Shown here one piece after another: positions 52,787-59,694 of a stretch of 64,000 nucleotides of DNA. This stretch comes from Geodermatophilus sp. DSM 45219. GTDB lineage: Bacteria > Actinomycetota > Actinomycetes > Mycobacteriales > Geodermatophilaceae. The stretch's first letter is position 1, and each line of letters starts with the position of its first letter. A model generated the notes under the pieces. That model searched no databases. It was given only the letters and a program-made list of their open reading frames with translations, and was not told the DNA's origin. The stretch covers positions 62,001-126,000 of the forward strand of contig NZ_FNIQ01000003.1 of the NCBI RefSeq assembly GCF_900104025.1, given 5' to 3'. Made by a program: the position numbers and the translations under genes.

Positions 52787-54859
52787 TCAGGACCGGGCGG
52801 GTACGGAGCCGGGCCCGGCCTCCGGGGGGCGCGGCCCGTCGTGCGGGTGCAGCCGGACCGCGAGGACGGCGACGTCGTCGGTCTGCACACGGCCGACCAG
52901 CCGGTCGAGCAGCGCGTCGCACATCTCGGTCAGCGGCAGGCCCGCCAGCTCGGCCAGGGCCACCCGAAGCCGGTCCAGTCCGCGGTCGAGGTCGTCACCG
53001 CGCCGCTCGACGAGCCCGTCGGTGTGCAGCAGCACCGTGTCACCGGCCGCCAGCGGGATCACCGACTCCTGCCTGGGGCCGCCGGTGCCGACGCCCAGCA
53101 GCAGGTCCGCCCGCAGGGCCGCGAGGACCTCGACCCGGCCGTCGGCACGGACCACGACCGGCGGCGGGTGCCCGGCGTTCGACCACCGCAGCCGGGTCAC
53201 CTCCCGCGCGAGCTCGCCGGGCGACTGCTCGAGCCGGGCGACGACCGCGGTGGCCAGCGTGTCCACGGCCAGCAGCGCCATCGAGTCGTCCAGCCGGGAG
53301 AGCACCCCGGCCGGCCCGGCGTCGGTGCTGGTGGCGATGCCGCGGAGCAGCCCGCGCAGCTGACCCATGGCCGCGGCCGCCACGCTGTCGTGGCCGACCA
53401 CGTCCCCGATCACCAGGGTGGTCGCGCCGTCCCGCTGGAGGAAGGCGTCGTACCAGTCGCCGCCCACGGCGGCAGCCCGGGTCGCCGGCAGGTAGCGGAC
53501 GGCGATCTCGCAGTGGTCGGGCTGGGGCGGCGCGGTGAGCAGGCTGCGCTGCAGCTGCTCGGCCAGCTCGCGCGTGCGGAGGTGGGACCGTGCGGTGGCC
53601 AGCGCCAGGCCCGCGCGGTCGGCGACCTCCCGGGCCGCGGCGACGTCCGCGCCGGACGGTGGCGCGGGCGAGTCGAACAGCAGGGTCATCAGCCCCAGGC
53701 TCTGACCGCGGCCGCGCAGCGGCAGCCAGGCCATCCACCTCGGCGCCACCCGGGCCAGCAGGGCCCGGGCCGGGCCGGCGGGGGCCAGGTCGACCGCCTC
53801 GGCGCCGGAGAGGACGACGGCCTCGCCGGTGCGGAGCGCGTCGGCGACCGGGGCGATCGACTGCAGCGCCGCCAGCCGGGCCCGCGCGTAGTCCGCCAGC
53901 AGCTGCCCCCGCCCGGGATCGGCGGCGGCGGACCCGACGGCCGCCGGCGAGCCGTGGTCGTCGAGGACGCTGACGATGCAGCCGTCGGCCAACCGCGGGA
54001 CGACCAGCCCCGGCAGCCGCCCGGTGAGCACCTGGGCGACCGACGTCCCGGCGAGCTCGCGACCGACCTGCGCGACGACGGCGAGCCGCTCGGCCGCCCG
54101 GCGGACCTCCTCCTGCGCGCGGTGCCGCTCGGTGACGTCGAGGAAGTAGACCGACAGCCCCTCGGCGGTCGGCCAGGCACGCAGCTCGTACCAGCCGTGC
54201 AGCGGCTCGGGGTAGTGGGCGGTGAAGGTGACCGGCCGCCCGGTCTCCACCGCCCTGCGGTAGCTCGCCTCGAAGACGGAGTTGACCGCGGCGGGGAACG
54301 CGTCCCACAGGCACTCGCCCAGCAACTGGTCGCGAGGCCGGCCCAGCAGGCGCTCGGCCTCGGCGTTGAGATGGGTGAAGCGCCAGTCGCCGTCCAGGGA
54401 GTAGAAGGCGGCCGGCATCGCCTCGAGCACGGCCGCGACCCCGCCGCCCGCGGCGGGGTGCCCGGAGACGTCGTGCGCGGCGCCCAGCACCCGCGCGGCG
54501 CGGCCGTCGGTGTCGCACAGCACCCGCCCGCGCGCCGAGACCCACCGGGTCGTCCCGTCCGGGAGCCGCACGCGGTACACCGTGGCGAAGTCGCCGCACT
54601 CGTCGACAGCCGTCCGCACCGCCGCCGACACGGCGGTCAGGTCCTCGGGGTGGATCCGGGCGAGGAAGGCCTCGATGGTCCGGTCGAAACCCCCGTCCGC
54701 GTAGCCGAAGACCTCGAGCAGGCGCTCGTCCCAGGACAGCTCGCCGGTGACCAGGTCCCAGTCGAACGTCCCGATGCCGGCCGCCTCGATGGCCAGCTCG
54801 CCCCGCAGCCGGTCGGCCTCGGCCTGGTCCAGGAGCATCGGTTCCAGCGGTCTGTCCAC
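52787..54859 (-). CDS. PAS-PAS-GAF-SpoIIE (PP2C) serine phosphatase
   Basis: A 690-residue cytosolic protein. Two PAS domains (about 25-140 and 145-245) are followed by a GAF-like domain (about 260-440) and a C-terminal PP2C/SpoIIE phosphatase. The latter is marked by AVGGDWYDAF, VIGDVVGHD, SNAGHPPPVVV and HTDGLVERRGDD (metal-binding Asp residues). Such RsbU-like proteins dephosphorylate STAS antagonists to free a sigma factor. A STAS protein is encoded divergently 189 bp away, a natural substrate. Confidence 0.92.
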   Translation of the reverse strand: MDRPLEPMLLDQAEADRLRGELAIEAAGIGTFDWDLVTGELSWDERLLEVFGYADGGFDRTIEAFLARIHPEDLTAVSAAVRTAVDECGDFATVYRVRLPDGTTRWVSARGRVLCDTDGRAARVLGAAHDVSGHPAAGGGVAAVLEAMPAAFYSLDGDWRFTHLNAEAERLLGRPRDQLLGECLWDAFPAAVNSVFEASYRRAVETGRPVTFTAHYPEPLHGWYELRAWPTAEGLSVYFLDVTERHRAQEEVRRAAERLAVVAQVGRELAGTSVAQVLTGRLPGLVVPRLADGCIVSVLDDHGSPAAVGSAAADPGRGQLLADYARARLAALQSIAPVADALRTGEAVVLSGAEAVDLAPAGPARALLARVAPRWMAWLPLRGRGQSLGLMTLLFDSPAPPSGADVAAAREVADRAGLALATARSHLRTRELAEQLQRSLLTAPPQPDHCEIAVRYLPATRAAAVGGDWYDAFLQRDGATTLVIGDVVGHDSVAAAAMGQLRGLLRGIATSTDAGPAGVLSRLDDSMALLAVDTLATAVVARLEQSPGELAREVTRLRWSNAGHPPPVVVRADGRVEVLAALRADLLLGVGTGGPRQESVIPLAAGDTVLLHTDGLVERRGDDLDRGLDRLRVALAELAGLPLTEMCDALLDRLVGRVQTDDVAVLAVRLHPHDGPRPPEAGPGSVPARS

Positions 54860-55001
54860 ACTGCCCTCTCGCGCCCGGCGGCCCGGCCACCACGTCCGGG
54901 GCCCTCGACGGGCGGCCTGGAGTATCGGCGTCCAACTCTGTCGCGCGCAACCGACCGGCCGGAGGTCACACGACGCCCGGGATCCGCCCCGCCCGTTCGC
55001 G

Positions 55002-55017
55002 GCTTACTCTGTAAACA
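55002..55017. promoter_or_regulatory. TTACnnnGTAA site ahead of the STAS gene
   Basis: GCTTACTCTGTAAACA. Outside its 3-bp centre it is identical to the site at 56266-56281 read on the opposite strand. TTAC/GTAA arms make it dyad-symmetric, a TetR-type operator candidate. It also contains TACTCT, a possible -10 for the STAS gene 32 bp downstream. Confidence 0.55.
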
Positions 55018-55048
55018 GCCGCACCCGACGTCTCACCCCGGAGGACCA

Positions 55049-55387
55049 GTGACCCCCAGCGCCGTGCCGCCCCACCCGCCGGGCGCCGTCCGGCTGGAGC
55101 CCGCGGACGGCGGCCTGGTCCTGCACCTGCTGGGCGAGGTCGATGCCGGGACCGTCGCCTCCTGGGACCGCGACCGCGGGGCGGCCGGGCCGCAGGACGC
55201 CGTCGTGGCCGTGGACGCCTCCGCCGCGACCTTCCTCAGCTCCTCCGGGGTGGCCATGCTCCTGCGCGAGACCGAGGCGCACCGCGCCGCCGGTGGGCGG
55301 CCGGAGCTGCGCAGCCCCTCGCGGGCGGTGCTGCAGGTGCTCCGCCTGACCGGGATGGTCGAGCTGTTCGACGTCGTCGCGGGCTGA
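55049..55387 (+). CDS. STAS-domain anti-sigma-factor antagonist
   Basis: A 112-residue protein; GTG 55049 follows GGAGGA. The STAS fold ends in the conserved phosphoacceptor region AVDASAATFLSSSGVAMLL, where the usual motif is D-S/T-S-G; LSSSGVA retains the serine. The helix ALxVLRLTGMVELFDV follows. It is probably a substrate of the divergent SpoIIE-type phosphatase and a binding partner for an RsbW-like kinase such as the one at 34458-34910. Confidence 0.85.
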   Translation: MTPSAVPPHPPGAVRLEPADGGLVLHLLGEVDAGTVASWDRDRGAAGPQDAVVAVDASAATFLSSSGVAMLLRETEAHRAAGGRPELRSPSRAVLQVLRLTGMVELFDVVAG

Positions 55388-55398
55388 GCGGCCGGAGC

Positions 55399-56169
55399 TC
55401 AGGTCGCAGGGCCCGGACGGAGTGACTCCCGGAGCAACCGCTGCAGGCGCTCGAGCAGGTTCTCCAGCGACTCCTCGAACTCTGCGGTCGACTCGTCCTC
55501 CGCCAGCAGCGGGGCCAGCCGGCGCACGTGCGGGTACTGGACCAGCGAGTGGTCCTCGGGGGTGGGTGAGGCGTCGGGGTCGTCCAGCGGGCTGATCGGC
55601 ACGCCGCGCTGGGAGACCTCGAGCAGCAGGTGCCCCAGCAGGAAGCTCGTGTAGGCCCGGTAGGCGGCGACCGCCGCCTCGTCGCTGAAGCCGTGACCGG
55701 TGAGCGCGTCGAGGAAGGACTCCAGCCAGCGCAGGCTGCGCAGCGGTGGGCGCACCCACGGGGCGGCCGGTGGCCGGGTGGCGATGAGCGGGAAGACCGC
55801 CGGGTGCGCGATGGCCATCCGCCGGACGCCGTGCGCGAGCCGTTGCAGGTAGTCCTGCCAGCCGTGCTTGGGCGCCAGGTAGACGTCCGGGTCGCCGTAG
55901 AGCTCGTCGATGACCAGCTCCACCACGCCGTCGAGCAGGTCGTCGCGGCCGGTGACGTGCCGGTACAGCGCCATCCCCTCGACGCCGAGGTGGGCACCCA
56001 TCCGGCGCATCGTGAGCGCCTCGAGACCGTGCTGGTCGATGAACTCGATGGCCGCGGTGAGCACCCGCCGCCGGTCGAGCGGGGTACGGATCGTCCCCGA
56101 TCTCACCGCGTCGGTGTGCGACCGCTTCTCCACGGGTACCCGAGCAGGCAGCCCGGCCTCGTCGACCAC
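55399..56169 (-). CDS. TetR/AcrR-family regulator
   Basis: A 256-residue regulator. GTG 56169 has GGGAGG upstream. The HTH begins after a basic leader: LDRRRVLTAAIEFIDQHGLE, MRRMGAHLGVEGMALYRHVT, GRDDLLDGVV. The ligand-binding C-terminal domain is of the TetR_C_1 (tetracycline-repressor-like) class, with a Glu-rich terminal helix. A dyad TTAC-nnn-GTAA lies about 100 bp upstream of its start and a second copy ahead of the STAS gene; both are candidate operators. Confidence 0.9.
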   Translation of the reverse strand: MVDEAGLPARVPVEKRSHTDAVRSGTIRTPLDRRRVLTAAIEFIDQHGLEALTMRRMGAHLGVEGMALYRHVTGRDDLLDGVVELVIDELYGDPDVYLAPKHGWQDYLQRLAHGVRRMAIAHPAVFPLIATRPPAAPWVRPPLRSLRWLESFLDALTGHGFSDEAAVAAYRAYTSFLLGHLLLEVSQRGVPISPLDDPDASPTPEDHSLVQYPHVRRLAPLLAEDESTAEFEESLENLLERLQRLLRESLRPGPAT

Positions 56170-56265
56170 CTCGTGCCTCCCGCCGTCGCGCCGCCCCGGC
56201 ACCTGTTGTACGCCGGCCCGCGCCGACTGAGCAGTCCCGGATCCCCGCACTACCCCGCACGAGCG

Positions 56266-56281
56266 TGTTTACGACGTAAGC
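56266..56281. promoter_or_regulatory. TTACnnnGTAA site between tetR and the PRC-barrel gene
   Basis: TGTTTACGACGTAAGC; 13 of 16 bases match the complement of 55002-55017. It lies in the 206-bp divergent region. Read rightwards, GTTTAC followed after 14 nt by GGGCAC also resembles a general-stress (SigB-type) promoter for the PRC-barrel gene. Confidence 0.55.
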
Positions 56282-56375
56282 ATCCTGGGCACCAGATCCC
56301 CGAGCGCACCGCACGACGGAGCGCCTGGACGCGGCTGCGGACCCGCAGCCCTCCCCGACACTCGACAGGAGCAGC

Positions 56376-57197
56376 ATGATCAGCGAGCAGCAGATCCAGC
56401 AGGTCATCGGCACCACCGCGGTCGACGCGGACGGCGACAAGCTCGGCAAGGTCGGCGAGGTCTACCTCGACGACGAGACCGGCCGCCCCGAGTGGGCGAC
56501 GGTGCAGACCGGCCTGTTCGGCACCAAGGAGACCTTCGTGCCGCTCGCCCAGGCCGACCTCTCGGGCAGCCAGCTGCGCTTCCCCTACGACAAGTCCAAG
56601 ATCAAGGACGCCCCGAAGGTCGACGCCGACGGGCACCTGTCGCCGCAGGAGGAGCAGGAGCTCTACCGCTACTACGGCCTCGGCTCGGGCACGGACACCA
56701 CCGTCACGGACACCACGACGACCGCCGGGACCGCGGGCCTGGCCGGCACCGGTGGGCGGACCGACCACGTGGGTGAGCCCGGCGTCGTCGGTCGCGACAC
56801 CTCCGGCCCCACCACGGACAACGCGATGACCCGCTCGGAGGAGCGCCTGAGTGTGGGCACCCGCACCGAGGAGGCCGGCCGCGCCCGGCTGCGCAAGTAC
56901 GTCGTGACCGAGAACGTGACCGAGACCGTGCCGGTCTCGCACGAGGAGGTCCGGGTCTCCCGCGAGCCGATCACCGACGCCAACATGGGCAACGCCATGG
57001 ACGGGCCGGCCATCTCCGAGGAGGAGCACGAGGTCACCCTCCACGCCGAGCGCCCGGTGGTGGCCAAGGAGGCCGTGCCGGTCGAGCGCATCCGCCTGGA
57101 CAAGGAGACCGTCACCGACCAGGAGACGGTCTCGGCGGACCTCCGCAAGGAGGAGATCGAGGTCGACGGCGTCCGGGACACCGACCGCCGCGTCTGA
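56376..57197 (+). CDS. PRC-barrel and DUF2382 (YsnF-like) stress protein
   Basis: A 273-residue cytosolic protein; ATG with CAGGAGCAGC upstream. The N-terminal PRC-barrel has VIGTTAVDADGDKLGKVGEV and RPEWATVQTGLFG. A Thr/Gly-rich linker leads to a DUF2382 domain with RLRKYVVTENVTETVPVSHE and VVAKEAVPVERIRLDKETV. Proteins of this layout are linked to oxidative and general stress in other bacteria and are common in radiation- and desiccation-tolerant actinobacteria. Function of the domain pair is unknown. Confidence 0.92.
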   Translation: MISEQQIQQVIGTTAVDADGDKLGKVGEVYLDDETGRPEWATVQTGLFGTKETFVPLAQADLSGSQLRFPYDKSKIKDAPKVDADGHLSPQEEQELYRYYGLGSGTDTTVTDTTTTAGTAGLAGTGGRTDHVGEPGVVGRDTSGPTTDNAMTRSEERLSVGTRTEEAGRARLRKYVVTENVTETVPVSHEEVRVSREPITDANMGNAMDGPAISEEEHEVTLHAERPVVAKEAVPVERIRLDKETVTDQETVSADLRKEEIEVDGVRDTDRRV

Positions 57198-57211
57198 TCC
57201 CCAGCACACCA

Positions 57212-57255
57212 CGACGAGGCCCCGTCGACGCCAGCGCGTCGACGGGGCCTCGTCG
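57212..57255 (+). terminator. strong terminator after the PRC-barrel gene
   Basis: A perfect 19-bp stem, CGACGAGGCCCCGTCGACG (57212-57230) with 57237-57255 and a 6-nt loop. It isolates the PRC-barrel gene from the M15 peptidase gene downstream. Confidence 0.9.
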
Positions 57256-57361
57256 CGTGCCCGGCTGGTTCCGCTCGCGGCGGCGGTGACCGCTCGGCCC
57301 GAGGGCGACGGGGCGGCCGTGGCGCCGCCGGCGACCACCTGGCGCCGGTGGCGCGGGGTGG

Positions 57362-57404
57362 TGATGCAGCGATGACGGGCTCGTGACGCCCGTCCCCCTA
57401 CGTT
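57362..57404 (+). promoter_or_regulatory. SARP-type 11-bp direct repeats and -10 of the M15 gene
   Basis: TGATG (57362), TGACG (57373) and TGACG (57384) are spaced exactly 11 bp. The last repeat ends 10 nt before a -10 box TACGTT (57399-57404). Direct repeats at one helical turn with the last one just upstream of the -10 are how SARP/BTAD regulators activate promoters. The predicted transcript start is about 115 bp before the M15 start codon. Confidence 0.6.
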
Positions 57405-57525
57405 GTGCCGCGTCTCCACGGGCGGAGCGGATCCCCAGCACAACGGGAACGGACACCCGGTGATCGCGCCCCCACGAGCGGCCCGCTCGGCCCGAGGACA
57501 TCCGTGACTGGACGAGGAGTCATCG

Positions 57526-58230
57526 ATGGTCGCCTCACAGAACGGCTATTCGGCCAACGACCGGACGATCGTCCAGTCCTACGCGATCGGCTCGTCGGGC
57601 AGGACCAGGGTCACCCTGCGCAAGGGCTCCACCGGGGCGATGCTCCAACACTTCGCCAACTGGTTCGACGCCGAAGTCCAGGACATCGACGCCGGCCGGT
57701 TGGACGACTGGGGCTACGCGGAACGCAATGTGCGCGACTCCTCCGACGTGAGCAACCACGCGTCGGGCACTGCGGTCGATCTCAACGCCACCAGGTGGCC
57801 GCTGGGCAGCCGGGCCAGCATCAACCTGTCGGCCGCCCAGGTCGCCGCAGTGCAGACGCAGTTGCAGCTCTACGAGGGCTGCATCCGCTGGGGCGAGAAC
57901 TACTCGGGGCGCACCGACCCCATGCACTTCGAGATCAACCGTGATCAAGGGACGGTCGACCGGGTCTGGGCCGAGATCGCCGGGGGGACCGCGCCCGCGC
58001 CCGCCCCGGTGGTCACCGGCCGCCCGACCCTGCGCATGGGCAGCAAGGGGGAGGCGGTCGAGCTGCTGCAGCGCACGCTCAACCTCCAGCACCCGGAGTA
58101 CTCCACGCTGACCGTCGACGCGGACTTCGGCCCGGCCACGGACGAGGTCGTGCGGGAGTTCCAGCGCCGGGAGGACCTCGCCGTCGACGGCGTGGTCGGC
58201 TCGGACACCTGGAGGGCGTTGGGCCTGTGA
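57526..58230 (+). CDS. M15 peptidase with C-terminal peptidoglycan-binding domain
   Basis: A 234-residue protein; ATG with GAGGAG upstream. The M15C-type D-Ala/L-Ala-D-Glu peptidase core has SNHASGTAVDLNATRWPLG (first Zn His and Asp) and DPMHFEI (second His). Residues 165-234 are a PG_binding_1 domain (LRMGSKGEAVELLQRTLNL, AVDGVVGSDTWRALG). No signal peptide is visible, as in phage endolysins and in cargo released by lysis. SARP-type repeats upstream place it with the BTAD regulator and the repeat protein. Confidence 0.9.
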   Translation: MVASQNGYSANDRTIVQSYAIGSSGRTRVTLRKGSTGAMLQHFANWFDAEVQDIDAGRLDDWGYAERNVRDSSDVSNHASGTAVDLNATRWPLGSRASINLSAAQVAAVQTQLQLYEGCIRWGENYSGRTDPMHFEINRDQGTVDRVWAEIAGGTAPAPAPVVTGRPTLRMGSKGEAVELLQRTLNLQHPEYSTLTVDADFGPATDEVVREFQRREDLAVDGVVGSDTWRALGL

Positions 58231-58402
58231 ACCGCCGGTCCCGGACGAGGTGCAGCCCGGTGCGGCCCGCTCCTCCGGCCACCGACGAGCCGCTCACCTC
58301 TGCGTGGGCACGGCTGTCCACGGCACGGTGATCCACCGCCCGTCTCGCCGGGGTCGGTGCGGTCTCCGTGCACCAGCCCCCGCCTCACGGGTCGTCCGGA
58401 GG

Positions 58403-58418
58403 TGACGATCTCGTGACG
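58403..58418 (+). promoter_or_regulatory. 11-bp spaced TGACG pair ahead of the BTAD gene
   Basis: TGACG at 58403-58407 and 58414-58418, spaced 11 bp, with the same core as the M15 promoter repeats. No clear -10 follows. Possible autoregulation of the BTAD gene. The rest of the 343-bp gap (58231-58573) shows nothing recognisable. Confidence 0.4.
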
Positions 58419-58573
58419 GGCGCCGCCGAGACTCCGGTCCGACAAGCAGTGGGTCGTCGCCGTGCCCGCGCTCCTGGCACCGCTTGCCGGCACGGGCGGC
58501 TCCACCACGGAACCCGGGTCACTGCGGCGGGCCGGCCGGCGCCGGCTCCGGCCCACCGCGGGGGGAGAGCCAG

Positions 58574-59323
58574 TTGGGACACCACGCGACAGCCCGGTCA
58601 CACCTGTCCCTGATGGGCCACTTCCTGGTGCGCCGGGGGAGACAGCCCGTGCAGGTCTGCCCTTCCGCGCGGCGCCTGGTCGCCCTTGTCGCGGTCCAGG
58701 GTCCCCTCGCGCGAGAGGAAGCGGCGGGGCGGCTCTGGACGGACCTCACCAGGGCTCGCGCCCTCGCCGACCTCCGCACGGTCCTGTGGCGGCTGCATCG
58801 TGATGTGCCGGGGCTGCTGGTCCGGAGGGGCGAGATGCTGCACCTGGCCGAGGACGTCCACGTCGACCTCGACGACGTGCGGGCGTGGTGCCGCGCGTCC
58901 CTGGCCGCTGACCAGCCCCTCGACGACAGCCCGGCGGGTGTGAACCAGGAGCTGCTCCCCGGCTGGGGGGACCCGTGGCTCGTCGGTGTGCGGGAGGAGC
59001 TCCGGCTGGTCCAGCTCAACGCCCTCCAGAAGCAGGCCGAGTGCCTCCTGGCCCGAGGACGGCTCGTCGAGGCGACCGAGCGGGTGATGGCCGCGATCGC
59101 TCTCGACCCGCTGCGCGAGAGCGCCACGCGCCTGCTGATCGAGATCCACGTCAGGGAGGGGAACACCGCCGAGGCGCTCCGCCTGTACCGGCGGTTCGAG
59201 AGCCTGCTGTGGCGGGAGCTCCGTGTCGCTCCGGATCGCCAGCTGTCACTGGCCCTCGGTGAGGCTGTCCGGTTCGTCGTGCCAGGACACCAGCTGCAGG
59301 CCGGATCTGCACGGGCACGTTGA
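58574..59323 (+). CDS. BTAD-domain (SARP-like) transcriptional regulator
   Basis: A 249-residue protein. TTG 58574 follows GGGGGAGAG and includes the whole N-terminal winged helix, which begins SHLSLMGHFLVRRGRQPVQV and continues SARRLVALVAVQGPLAREEA and RALADLRTVLWRLHRDVPGL. The BTAD domain (residues ~105-240) has VREELRLVQLNALQKQAECL, VMAAIALDPLRESATRLLIE and ALRLYRRFESLLWRELRVAP. SARPs bind direct repeats at 11-bp steps; such repeats occur ahead of its own gene and of both flanking genes. It is the likely activator of the cassette. Confidence 0.9.
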   Translation: MGHHATARSHLSLMGHFLVRRGRQPVQVCPSARRLVALVAVQGPLAREEAAGRLWTDLTRARALADLRTVLWRLHRDVPGLLVRRGEMLHLAEDVHVDLDDVRAWCRASLAADQPLDDSPAGVNQELLPGWGDPWLVGVREELRLVQLNALQKQAECLLARGRLVEATERVMAAIALDPLRESATRLLIEIHVREGNTAEALRLYRRFESLLWRELRVAPDRQLSLALGEAVRFVVPGHQLQAGSARAR

Positions 59324-59388
59324 CGCGGACGGGACAGCCCGTCACGTGGACGTCCTCTCCTCTCACCAGCGCTCGGACGGTCGTCGGT

Positions 59389-59466
59389 CGAGACGGTCCT
59401 GAGACGCCCTCGCGACGCCCACGAGACGAGGACGCGACGCCGCCGAAGCGCCGCCTGGGGGACTCT
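59389..59466 (+). promoter_or_regulatory. array of 11-bp direct repeats ahead of the repeat-protein gene
   Basis: GAGACG/GCGACG hexamers begin at 59390, 59401, 59412, 59423 and 59434, exactly 11 bp apart. A sixth, weaker GAAGCG is at 59445-59450, followed after 10 nt by a -10-like GACTCT (59461-59466). The distance from last repeat to -10 equals that in the M15 promoter. This is a strong candidate BTAD/SARP binding array, leaving a 5' leader of about 225 nt before ATG 59695 in which no other element was recognised. Confidence 0.65.
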
Positions 59467-59694
59467 TCGCCTCGTCCCCGCGGAACTGCACCGCCACCGG
59501 CTCCAGCGCCGGCGGACCCATCCGCCTCAGCCGGCGCGGGACCCGACCGGAGCAGCACCAGAGCGAGACCACAGGACCGGTCGCCAGTCCTGGCGAGATC
59601 CCCAGGGCGGGAGCACACGGCACGGCCGCACCGCAACAACCGACGCAGAGGCCCCATCCGGTAAATCACGGGGTCGGACTCCAGGAGGAATGAG

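Noticed and set aside
57196-57442. 13-bp direct repeat GATCCCCAGCACA at 57196 and 57430
   Set aside because: Only two copies flanking a terminator and the M15 promoter region; no gene or integrase between, so not an attachment-site pair.
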